Of a stretch of DNA of 64,000 nucleotides, positions 15,315-23,086 are shown one piece after another. Numbering within the stretch: the stretch's first letter is position 1; the number at the start of each line of letters is the position of its first letter. Origin of the DNA: Evansella alkalicola (GTDB taxonomy: Bacteria > Bacillota > Bacilli > Bacillales > Salisediminibacteriaceae); NCBI RefSeq assembly GCF_019042735.1, contig NZ_JAHQCR010000062.1, positions 1 through 64,000 of the forward strand, read 5' to 3'. The notes beneath the pieces are model-generated. The model was not told where the DNA came from and made no database searches. It saw only the letters and a program-made list of their open reading frames with translations. Made by a program: the position numbers and the translations under genes.

Positions 15315-16511
15315 ATGTGGAATCTATCAAAGCAAGCGAAGGATCAGTTCTTAAAGATTAATCTTCTACCAATCCATGAATCAGATGAAGAGTGGGAAAT
15401 CGTACTAAGAGAGGCGAAGGAAGAAGGGGAGGACATTCGCACCCGTTTAAAGGGAGAGTTAGACGAAGTTAAGAGGGAATTACTAGAAATTATCCCTTCT
15501 CGCTTCCACCGTTACGTGGAGGATGGATCTTTAAATCAACCAACGTTACCTACAGAAGTGCGGGAAGATTATTTAAATTGGATACGTGATGGAGAAAAGG
15601 ATTTTGAGAAAGTTCTAGACGCAGCCGCTGCCGAAACGGAGAAAGCAGCCAGCTCCCTTCCCGCTTCGGTTCAGGAGGTTTTGTCAGAGGGATTGCACGA
15701 CACCCAAATCGATCGAATATCGCGAACAAAAGATACCCTTCATCTTTTTATCAACACAGACGGCGGTTTTACAACAAAGGCTTATATCCATTTCACTTTC
15801 AAGGAAATTCTGTCCGAAGAATCGGATGCTCCATTGCAAGTTGGTCAGTGGTTCGTTTATCATGAACTCCAGAAATTCGATAGTGGCTATGCCTTGAGAG
15901 TGCTATTTGATTGCCCAGATGCTGAATGGACAATTGCAATGAAGGATTTGGAGGCTGTATATTATTACCGCCCAGCGTCCTACTTAACTTTGAACGATGA
16001 GGAGAAGTTGGAAGAAACCACGTTCACTGATTATATCGCACAACTTCCCCATGACTATAACTACTGGCTGATAACACCTGATGTTACATGTAAGGTGAAA
16101 GCTTTTTCGGAAAAAATTGAGTTGGAAAACGGAACATTGGCTTTGTCGGACAAAGAGGCCGTTGTTTCATTTGGTAATATGCGTTTTACATATAGCCTTG
16201 AAGAATATAACCCAATAACGTTCATTTACACTGATGTCTTTGAAACTCCTTATTCAGAGCAGGAAGAACCACTTCCATTAGGTGAAGTCGAAGAGGCTGC
16301 TTTGAGCGATGATTTAATGTTGCAAGTTCGCGCATGGAATACAATGTACGCAGATCCTCATACAATGGCTGATATTATTAACCGTGTTTTGTGGAAAGTT
16401 GTTGTTACGGAAGAAAATGAAATGATGATACACGTCTATGCGAATCACTTTTACGAAGCTGGGGTCTTAACGGAAGATGTTATTGAAAAATATCGTGATT
16501 TATTTGAATAG
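15315..16511 (+). CDS. Hypothetical protein, 398 aa
   Basis: A soluble, acidic protein without signal peptide or membrane segment. The first 120 residues are helical and charged; the rest is beta-rich (FDSGYALRVLFDCPDAEWTIAMKDLEAVYYYRPASYL). It faintly recalls the Bacillus DUF4085 group but I cannot assign it. GAGGTG precedes the ATG. It is monocistronic, with its 3' end at the start of the 52-bp hairpin array. Confidence 0.7.
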   Translation: MWNLSKQAKDQFLKINLLPIHESDEEWEIVLREAKEEGEDIRTRLKGELDEVKRELLEIIPSRFHRYVEDGSLNQPTLPTEVREDYLNWIRDGEKDFEKVLDAAAAETEKAASSLPASVQEVLSEGLHDTQIDRISRTKDTLHLFINTDGGFTTKAYIHFTFKEILSEESDAPLQVGQWFVYHELQKFDSGYALRVLFDCPDAEWTIAMKDLEAVYYYRPASYLTLNDEEKLEETTFTDYIAQLPHDYNYWLITPDVTCKVKAFSEKIELENGTLALSDKEAVVSFGNMRFTYSLEEYNPITFIYTDVFETPYSEQEEPLPLGEVEEAALSDDLMLQVRAWNTMYADPHTMADIINRVLWKVVVTEENEMMIHVYANHFYEAGVLTEDVIEKYRDLFE

Positions 16512-16535
16512 GTAGTTGGGAGTGATGGGAGTTAT

Positions 16536-17580
16536 GTCGCTAGCTTGATGGCTAGCGACATATTTTTGTTATTGGCTTTTGTTTTGTCGTTAGATATGGG
16601 GGCTAACGACAAAGTTGCAGCTCTGAGCTTTTGTTTTGTCGTTAGATATGGAGGTTAACGACAATGTTGCATCTTTGAGCTTCTGTTTTGTCGTTAGATT
16701 GATGAACTAACGACAAAGTTGCATCTTTAAGCTTTTGTTTTGTCGTTAGATTGATGAACTAACGACAAAGTTACATCTCTGAGCTTCTGTTTTGTCGTTA
16801 GATTGATGAACTAACGACATAGTTACATCTCTGAGCTTCTGTTTTGTCGTTAGATTGATGAACTAACGACAAAGTTGCTTCTGTGAATTTCTATTTTGTC
16901 GTTAGATTGATGGACTAACGACATAGTTACAGCTGTGAGCTTCTGTTTTGTCGTTAGATTGAGCACCTAACGACAAATTAGCATTTTTGAACTTCGTTTT
17001 GTCGTTAGATTGAGCAGCTAACGACAAAGGTACAGCTTTGAGCTTCCGTTTTGTCGTTAGATTGAGCATCTAACGACAATGTTGCATCTTTGAGCTTCTG
17101 TTTTGTCGTTAGTTTGATGAACTAACGACAAATTAGCATTTTTGAACTTCTGTTTTGTCGTTAGATTGATGAACTAACGACAAAGTTACAGCTCTGAGCT
17201 TCCGCTTTGTCGCCAGATTGAGCATCTAACGACAAATTGACATCTTTGAGCTTTTGTTTTGTCGTTAGATTGATGGACTAACGACAAATCCACATCATTG
17301 AACTTCTGTTTTGTCGTTAGTTTGATGAGCTAACGACAAAGTTGCTTCTTTGAGCTTCTTTTTTGTCGTTAGATTGATGAACTAACGACAAAGTTACATC
17401 TCTGAACTTCCGTTTTGTCGTTAGATTGAGCATCTAACGACAAAGTTGCATCTCTAAGCTTCTGTTTTGTCGTTAGATTGATGAACTAACGACAAAGTTG
17501 CTTCTGTGAATTTCTATTTTGTCGTTAGATTGATGGACTAACGACAAAGTTACACTTCTGAGCTTCTCTTTTGTCGCAAA
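16536..17580. repeat. 52-bp hairpin array (GTCGTTAG...CTAACGAC), 20 units and a half
   Basis: Twenty 25-base palindromes (consensus GTCGTTAGATTGATGAACTAACGAC split as arm GTCGTTAG, loop, arm CTAACGAC) recur from 16536, ending with a half unit at 17573. Most starts are exactly 52 apart (for example 16638, 16690, 16742, 16794, 16846, 16898, 16950), with a few at 50 or 51. Most palindromes extend to TTTTGTCG...CGACAAA. The 27-base linker (AAAGTTGCATCTTTGAGCTTCTG type) is also conserved, which excludes CRISPR. The array fills the space between two converging genes. Confidence 0.95.
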
Positions 17581-17607
17581 ACCGATACCCTAGATTACCC
17601 CTCCCCA

Positions 17608-17961
17608 TCAAGGCGTAGCATTGATGGTATATGCCAGGATAAACATCAAGAACGGGAAGATAACCACAAACAAATTGAGGAAAAAACCCCAGATTGCGAA
17701 TAGACGAGACCTCTTTTTTGTAAACAACCCTACGATTCCTAGAAAGAAGCCCAATAATGAAATATAGAAAAAACTAAACAACGCACCATCTCCATTAAAT
17801 CCAGTTAAAAAGGAGATATTGACTATTGCTAATGCGATTAATGCCAACAGAAACGACAGAAATCCGGTCACAGTCGTAAACTTTCTCTTCGAACCTGAAC
17901 CACCTACCCCACCGCCAGCACCATTTCCAGATCCACCACTGCCTAATCTTCTATTCTTCAT
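17608..17961 (-). CDS. Small membrane protein of the ECF sigma operon
   Basis: About 117 residues. A Gly/Ser-rich N-terminal tail (GSGGSGNGAGGGVGGSGSKR) is followed by three hydrophobic segments. The ATG at 17961 overlaps the upstream anti-sigma stop as ATGA, which indicates translational coupling; an ATG at 17973 is also in frame. Third gene after the sigma and anti-sigma genes, so perhaps an accessory or target membrane protein of that stress unit. No family recognised. Confidence 0.65.
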   Translation of the reverse strand: MKNRRLGSGGSGNGAGGGVGGSGSKRKFTTVTGFLSFLLALIALAIVNISFLTGFNGDGALFSFFYISLLGFFLGIVGLFTKKRSRLFAIWGFFLNLFVVIFPFLMFILAYTINATP

Positions 17962-18995
17962 TTCCAGTTCCATAGCTTCACTTCCCCTACTTTAATTGCT
18001 CTCACCTCATCAATGTCTTGCACCTCACGTAATTCAGGAGTTGGCCCTGTAATGACGGCACCGTACACCTCAATGCCGTTTTCCTTAATGAAAGACAACC
18101 TCTCCTCTAGGGCAAGGGATTTCGCACGAGCAAGTACAGTTGCAGATTCCTCATTTTCATGCAGCAATTCTAGAATTTCAATAAATACATCTTCGTTTTT
18201 ACTACGCCCATTAAATGGTGACCAAGTGGTTCTATCAATTTGCGCCGGATAACCAAGTGGCGTTATGGGTAAGCCGTTAATATCCCTTTGCCTGCCCTCT
18301 TGTCCTGAATTTACTGCAAGCCATCTGACTTCCACATCTCGACCAAACATGCGCTTCACTTCATCTGGTTCCATCATTTCAGTAAATGAAACATACACCT
18401 CAGACACCGTTCCATCTGGCAGTCCCTCTAATATGTTCCATTCCCCTCCCCGATCATAAGGTACATAGGCGTCTGGGTGAAACAAGAATTCCGTTTCTGG
18501 TTGCGGGATGTTTTCTGGCGGGCGTTCCAGCAATAAATTCCTCTGTGGAAAACTTGGACGATCAAGGAAATAATCTATGTCATAATCTCCAACCCGATAA
18601 TCTTCCATTCCTATTCTTTTAAAAACATCAAAATGAATGCTCATGGAGAAAAATCCAATATCATCTTCAATTCTCATTTTTTCAAGATGCATATTTGGTT
18701 CTGTAACATAAATAAGGTTTGCTGCCACTTCAATTTCTGTATTCGCTTTCCCATTAATACCACCATAGTAGATATACGTTAATAAAGTCATCACTGGAAT
18801 AATAAGCAAAAGGACCGCTAAACTGATAAAAATAGTAGTAAGGAGTGCTTGATTTTTTCCCTTTCGAATAATGGTCTTTTGTACTTCATCTGAAGGCTTA
18901 TACGTCTCTTCAAATTCCTCAATCGATTCCTTTAAAATAGACTGATAATCCTCTTCTTCCTTATTCAACCTTTTATCATTATCGTTCTCTTTCAT
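17958..18995 (-). CDS. Membrane anti-sigma factor (sigma-regulator N/C-domain type)
   Basis: About 345 residues. A charged cytosolic N-terminus (KEEEDYQSILKESIEEFEETY), one membrane segment (ALLTTIFISLAVLLLIIPVM) and a large extracellular part, as in the Sigma_reg_N/Sigma_reg_C group that pairs with ECF sigma factors in Bacillus. The ATG at 18995 (GGAGGGAAAAGG upstream) lies inside the end of the sigma gene, a 17-base overlap. It should hold the sigma factor at the membrane until a cell-envelope signal arrives. Confidence 0.75.
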   Translation of the reverse strand: MKENDNDKRLNKEEEDYQSILKESIEEFEETYKPSDEVQKTIIRKGKNQALLTTIFISLAVLLLIIPVMTLLTYIYYGGINGKANTEIEVAANLIYVTEPNMHLEKMRIEDDIGFFSMSIHFDVFKRIGMEDYRVGDYDIDYFLDRPSFPQRNLLLERPPENIPQPETEFLFHPDAYVPYDRGGEWNILEGLPDGTVSEVYVSFTEMMEPDEVKRMFGRDVEVRWLAVNSGQEGRQRDINGLPITPLGYPAQIDRTTWSPFNGRSKNEDVFIEILELLHENEESATVLARAKSLALEERLSFIKENGIEVYGAVITGPTPELREVQDIDEVRAIKVGEVKLWNWK

Positions 18996-19497
18996 CCTTT
19001 TCCCTCCGTTTCCGTATTTTTTCAACCATCTTTTCCCTTCCACGCAGTAAGTGGCTTTTTAAAGTATTAATATTGATATCTAGTACTTCTGCAGCTTCTT
19101 GGTTCGTGAGTTTATGAAAATCACAGAGTAACAAAGCATTTTTCTGATTTTCTCTTAAGGAATGAATGTCATTTAGTAATAATTGAAAGCTTTCTTTTTC
19201 AAGCAACTGGCTTTCAGGAGAATTTTCAATAGGTTCGGCCTTTTCATGGATTTGGCCGTCCGTAACTTGATCACTAATAATCATCCTCTTATTTTTCCGA
19301 ATAAAATCTATAAATGCATGATACGCAACCTTGAACAGCCAAGCTTTTATATTCACATGTGCTTCATCCATGTGGAGAAAGGCACGATAAAACGTCTCAT
19401 GAACAAGATCTTCCGCCACATAATGATCCTTGGAAAGGGAATACAGGTATCTATATAAATCATTTACATACAGCTGATACATATCATCGATCTCCAA
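18979..19497 (-). CDS. ECF-type RNA polymerase sigma factor
   Basis: 172 residues. Region 2 (YLYSLSKDHYVAEDLVHETFYRAF... WLFKVAYHAFIDFIRKNKR) and region 4 (LRENQKNALLLCDFHKLTNQEAAEVL, then NTLKSHLLRGREKM) are complete. It overlaps the anti-sigma gene. A TGCAACTTT...CGTG motif at 19523-19549 is a candidate self-controlled promoter. Which of the Bacillus ECF groups it belongs to is not clear. Confidence 0.9.
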   Translation of the reverse strand: MEIDDMYQLYVNDLYRYLYSLSKDHYVAEDLVHETFYRAFLHMDEAHVNIKAWLFKVAYHAFIDFIRKNKRMIISDQVTDGQIHEKAEPIENSPESQLLEKESFQLLLNDIHSLRENQKNALLLCDFHKLTNQEAAEVLDININTLKSHLLRGREKMVEKIRKRREKDERER

Positions 19498-19522
19498 AGG
19501 CCTCTCCCCCTTTCACTGTAAC

Positions 19523-19549
19523 CACGTATGACTGTTTTAAAAAGTTGCA
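19523..19549 (-). promoter_or_regulatory. Candidate autoregulated ECF promoter
   Basis: On the minus strand TGCAACTTTT with CGT 17 bases after AAC resembles the SigX/SigM/SigW class (tgAAC, then CGTC or CGAC). It lies directly upstream of the sigma gene. Confidence 0.5.
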
Positions 19550-19555
19550 GTTATG

Positions 19556-19592
19556 TAAAAAATTTATGGGGACGACCTCATTTGGCGTCCCC
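19556..19592 (-). terminator. Terminator after the ABC-F gene
   Basis: GGGGACG-CCAAATGAGGT-CGTCCCC on the minus strand, followed by ATAAATTTTTT. Confidence 0.7.
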
Positions 19593-19618
19593 CCAATTTA
19601 TTTTGTTATACCATTTGG

Positions 19619-21214
19619 CTATTGAGAACTGTCCCCATCCGTTAGAGCTTTTTTCGCCTTCAACAGTGACTGAAATTCATTTTCTAATTCTTCCGATGGT
19701 TCTAGGCTAAGGCGACTTAACACATCTGAGATTTTCGTCTGTATGACAAGAAGCTCGTCTTCCTTCGAATCTCGTGTTCTAGTCTCCACCGGCTTATTTT
19801 TATAATCGTGATACGTCCCTTCAAACACTTCTATCTTACCATCATTAATTGTTAAAACTCGTGTCGCGATACTTTCTATTAGCCTGCGATCATGGGAAAC
19901 GAACAATAACGTCCCTTCATATTCCTTTAACAACGATTCCAATGCGCTCGCAGCTTGTATATCCAGGTAATTTGTTGGCTCATCCAATATAAGCATATTT
20001 ATATCGCTGACAAATACTTTTGCTAGAGCTCCCTTTACCCGCTCCCCACCACTCAACGTTCCAACCAACTTATAAACATCTTCTCGGAAAAAATGAAGTC
20101 GAGCCAGAACTGTACGAATGAAAGATTCTTCTTGTTTGGAGGTGGAACTGACATTCTCTAAGATTGTTTTTTCCACATCTAAAATGGATAAGTTCTGACT
20201 GAAATAGCCGATTTTTACTGAAGGAGAAATCGTGATACCAGGTTCATCTTGGTTCAGTATTTTCTTTAATAAGGTAGTTTTTCCACTGCCATTAGGGCCA
20301 ATAATAGCAAGCTTATCTCCTCCACGAACATAGAAGCTTGTTTTGTTCCAAAGGTTCCGTTTCCCATTCCCAATTTTCCCTTCCACTTTTTCCACCCGAA
20401 GTATTATTCGGTTTTTAATTAACTCCTGATTAGGAACGGCCATTTTTACTGAGGGTCCCTCTTTCACCTTCTCCACTTTTTCTAATTGTTCTAGCCTTTT
20501 TTCTATGGCTTTTCCTGTCTTTTGGAGCTTTTTTTGTTTTTTCGCGAAATAAGGTTTTGCACCAGTTATTCTCGCTTCCGATTTACTTACTTTCTTCGGT
20601 TTTTTAGTTGCTTTCTCTGCCTTTTGCTCCTTTAATTTTAAAGCGTCCTCCAGTTGCTTTTTCTTTGATTCATATTTTTCATACTCTGCTTTTTGATGAT
20701 TGATTTCCCGCTCTTTTTGTTCCAAAAAATCAGTGTAGTTCCCTTTATAAAACTTTATTTTTTCATCAGCCATTTCCCAAATCGTTTTAATAGTTGCATC
20801 AAGAAATGCTCGATCATGGGAAACAATCACGTATGCTCCCTGCCATTGGTCCAGCTTCTTTTCTAACCATTCCATATGCTCTGTATCAAGGTGTGTCGTA
20901 GGTTCGTCCGCAAACAATATTCCTCGATCGTTAATAAATGCCTGGTTAATATATTCCTGTGTTACTTCCCCACCACTTTTCGTCGAATCGGTTCTCTTCA
21001 ACTGAGGTAGTAGCTCTATCTGGACATGAGGTGTGACACTGCCTTTTTCAGGCGTTAATTTGCCAGCTAAAATGTTCAACAAAGTGGTTTTTCCACTTCC
21101 ATTTGCTCCCACTAATCCAATCCGATCACCTTTATGAATAAGTAATTCTGGTATATCAAAAAGCATACGGTCCTTCACAAATTGTTTTAGCTGAAATGCT
21201 TCAAGTAAAACCAT
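19619..21214 (-). CDS. ABC-F ribosomal protection protein, Vga(A)-like
   Basis: 531 residues with two ATPase halves. Walker A motifs are GANGSGKTTL and GPNGSGKTTL; the first signature is variant (KSGGEV) and the second is LSGGERV. The interdomain linker is long and lysine-rich (KATKKPKKVSKSEARITGAKPYFAKKQKK). Many blocks match Vga(A) as remembered, including VLSRLSLEPSEELENEFQSL at the C-terminus. Vga-type proteins dislodge streptogramin A, lincosamide and pleuromutilin drugs from the ribosome. A drug-responsive attenuator precedes it at 21247-21366. The exact drug range cannot be read from sequence. Confidence 0.85.
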   Translation of the reverse strand: MVLLEAFQLKQFVKDRMLFDIPELLIHKGDRIGLVGANGSGKTTLLNILAGKLTPEKGSVTPHVQIELLPQLKRTDSTKSGGEVTQEYINQAFINDRGILFADEPTTHLDTEHMEWLEKKLDQWQGAYVIVSHDRAFLDATIKTIWEMADEKIKFYKGNYTDFLEQKEREINHQKAEYEKYESKKKQLEDALKLKEQKAEKATKKPKKVSKSEARITGAKPYFAKKQKKLQKTGKAIEKRLEQLEKVEKVKEGPSVKMAVPNQELIKNRIILRVEKVEGKIGNGKRNLWNKTSFYVRGGDKLAIIGPNGSGKTTLLKKILNQDEPGITISPSVKIGYFSQNLSILDVEKTILENVSSTSKQEESFIRTVLARLHFFREDVYKLVGTLSGGERVKGALAKVFVSDINMLILDEPTNYLDIQAASALESLLKEYEGTLLFVSHDRRLIESIATRVLTINDGKIEVFEGTYHDYKNKPVETRTRDSKEDELLVIQTKISDVLSRLSLEPSEELENEFQSLLKAKKALTDGDSSQ

Positions 21215-21246
21215 TAGATCATCCCCTGTTCATATTTTCAGGGACA

Positions 21247-21366
21247 AAAAAATGCCCCTATCTCATTCAGAATAGGAGGCATACAAATAGGTGGACGACA
21301 AAAAGAAGTATAGAAAAACTCCTTTGTTTGTTCCGTTCAACTATAGAAATACAATCCTATTCTGAA
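21247..21366 (-). promoter_or_regulatory. Leader attenuator of the ABC-F gene
   Basis: On the minus strand a terminator TGCCTCCTAT-..-ATAGGGGCA-TTTTTTT (21247-21282) lies about 30 bases before the gene. Its 5' half, CCTATTCTGAA (21267-21277), is perfectly complementary over 11 bases to TTCAGAATAGG upstream (21356-21366), giving a competing antiterminator. Between them AAAGGAG stands before a short leader frame, possibly starting at an ATA or TTG codon. This is the design of ribosome-stalling attenuators found ahead of ABC-F genes such as Listeria lmo0919. Confidence 0.75.
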
Positions 21367-21544
21367 GAATCCGAATGAAGGTACGTCAAATAAGCAGCAT
21401 CAAAACTGCTAATTAACATATCTTTTCCATTCACGATCTTTGAAAAATAGGATTAGTACTTCATTGTCGTCGGTTCACCCTTTCCGTCTTTCGTTAAGTT
21501 CACTTTATACTTTGAACCAGAAAATGTCAAACCACTTTTGTCAC

Positions 21545-21612
21545 GGACCTGGTCCCGCAACTTTCTGTGAACATCACAATAAAGTTCATAAATTTGTGCG
21601 GGACCAGGTCCC
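21545..21612. repeat. 68-nt GGGACC-type palindromic repeat, copy B
   Basis: Same length and block order as the copy at 14297-14364: GGACCTGGTCCCG, AACTTT, TGTGAAC, AAGTTCATAAATTTGTG, CGGGACCAGGTCCC. The arms are identical apart from one end base. It lies between the ABC-F leader and the Nudix gene. Confidence 0.85.
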
Positions 21613-21678
21613 TTCATACCATTTTAAGATCTATTCACCAAAAACCACCTAACAACGATTGGCATATTCAAGAACAAT

Positions 21679-22209
21679 TTAGGAATCTTGGTCCTGCTTA
21701 AGATTCCCCATATACTTCCGACTATCAAACAGCAACTCAATTAAACTTTTATGATATGGTATGAATGCTTCCTCATCGATCATTGCCATAATCTCGTCCT
21801 TAGTCGCCCATTTTACGCCCTGGACTTCTTCTGGCTGAAGCACCAACTTGCTCGTATCCACGTCTTCCTCAACTAAATAATAATCATCAAATCCATTGTC
21901 GAAGTTAATCGTTAAGGACGGTCTTACCCCTTGCAGATTTATTTCATACCCAATTTCCTCGAGTACTTCACGTTCTGCCGCTTGCTGACTAGAGTCTCCC
22001 GCAACGGCACTTCCCCCAACAGTAAGATCCCACATATTAGACCAACCTTCCTTGAAAGGCTGCCTTTGTTGGATTAACATCTGACCTTTTTGGTTAAAAA
22101 TACAAACGTGCACTACCAAGTGGTATGCTCCCTTATCAAAGGAACCACCACGTATCATCGTTTTTCCAGTTAAGTTCCTATCTTTATCATATATATCCCA
22201 GATTTCCAA
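21679..22209 (-). CDS. Nudix hydrolase
   Basis: 176 residues with a Nudix box GGSAVAGDSSQQAAEREVLEEIG; the usual first Glu is Asp, while REV.EE.G is intact. The N-terminus (EIWDIYDKDRNLTGKTM.RG) and HLVVHVCIFN resemble the IPP-isomerase-like YfcD group. Substrate unknown. It appears monocistronic, with start codon after AAGGGGTGGTCAG. Confidence 0.85.
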   Translation of the reverse strand: MEIWDIYDKDRNLTGKTMIRGGSFDKGAYHLVVHVCIFNQKGQMLIQQRQPFKEGWSNMWDLTVGGSAVAGDSSQQAAEREVLEEIGYEINLQGVRPSLTINFDNGFDDYYLVEEDVDTSKLVLQPEEVQGVKWATKDEIMAMIDEEAFIPYHKSLIELLFDSRKYMGNLKQDQDS

Positions 22210-22350
22210 AGACTGACCACCCCTTAAGGAAATTTTATCTAACCTATTTATTCCACAATCACATTAACACGGTTTACTAAGGACGTCCAATGGTGGTGCT
22301 CCATAAACACATATGTACTTTTTTATTAGTTTCTAACCGTGTTCACCATA

Positions 22351-22403
22351 TAAAAGAATCAAACAACCAACTAGTTTAAATACCTAATTGGTTGTTCGAT
22401 TCT
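22351..22403 (-). terminator. Terminator after the CD3324-like gene
   Basis: AGAATCGAACAACCAATTAG pairs with CTAGTTGGTTGTTTGATTCT on the minus strand with few mismatches, then TTTTA. It may also stop reading from the other side. Confidence 0.65.
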
Positions 22404-22411
22404 TCCTTATA

Positions 22412-22708
22412 TTAATAATCATGATCGCGCTTCTCGTAACTAGAACGCATCTTATATATAATCTTCCGAATACTATCTGCGGATAAGCAGTATTTCTGCT
22501 CTAGCTCTTGTAAAGAGCAACCGTCCTTGTATAATCGGTAAATCTCTTCATTTCTTTCTTTTATAATTCGGCGAGATCCATTGCTTTCTCCCCAGCCAAC
22601 TCGCTGATTAGCTTGCTTAGGGATATACACAAGTTCACCTTGAATATACTTTTGCAATTCAGCTAGCAAGCTATGGGGAATTACCTCTTTTCCATTTTTG
22701 TATTGCAT
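22412..22708 (-). CDS. CD3324-family small DNA-binding protein (Mor-like HTH)
   Basis: 98 residues, starting MQYKNGKEVIPHSLLAELQKY. The C-terminal helix-turn-helix (LYKDGCSLQELEQKYCLSADSIRKIIYKM) is like Mor-type activators. AAAGGAGGACGTCA precedes the ATG. Members often lie alone in Firmicutes genomes; target genes are unknown. Confidence 0.75.
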   Translation of the reverse strand: MQYKNGKEVIPHSLLAELQKYIQGELVYIPKQANQRVGWGESNGSRRIIKERNEEIYRLYKDGCSLQELEQKYCLSADSIRKIIYKMRSSYEKRDHDY

Positions 22709-23086
22709 TGACGTCCTCCTTTAAAAATGTAAGCCATACGTACCCACAACTTTTTAAATTGTCCATCAAAAACACCCCTTTCACTTGCTTTATTTGTTCT
22801 TTTCCTAAAATGTACGCAAGTCTATCATATATTAAATTAATATCATTATCCATAAAAAGTCAGAAAATTATAAATGGGACCACGAGAATCCGCGGCCCCA
22901 CCTTTTGATGGGTTTCCGCCTAAACGGAAACCACCTCACTGTACTGGATCATTTTAATCCCTGTCCCCTTTCCAAAAGAATTATCGGCCGATACACTTAT
23001 TAACTCATTTCCACAGTGTATCAACAAGGGATAGAATAATTATAGTTGTTTATTACCTCAAAACGAGCACTGATTAGCATCTCCAC
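22709..23086. other. Intergenic region with one strong hairpin
   Basis: It holds GGTTTCCG-CCTAAA-CGGAAACC at 22912-22933, without a T run. A 60-codon minus-strand frame (22671-22853) overlaps the start of the CD3324-like gene but has no ribosome site, so I do not call it. Confidence 0.4.

Noticed and set aside
16536..17580. CRISPR array
   Set aside because: Repeats and the segments between them are both conserved, the palindrome is 25 bases in a 52-base period, and there are no cas genes.
22265..22352. Inverted repeat AACACGGTT..AACCGTGTT as an IS end pair
   Set aside because: Only 9 bases, about 70 apart, with no transposase or duplication; probably chance.
22671..22853. 60-codon minus-strand ORF overlapping the CD3324-like gene
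   Set aside because: No ribosome site and it reads through the clear ribosome site of the real gene; kept only as a remark.
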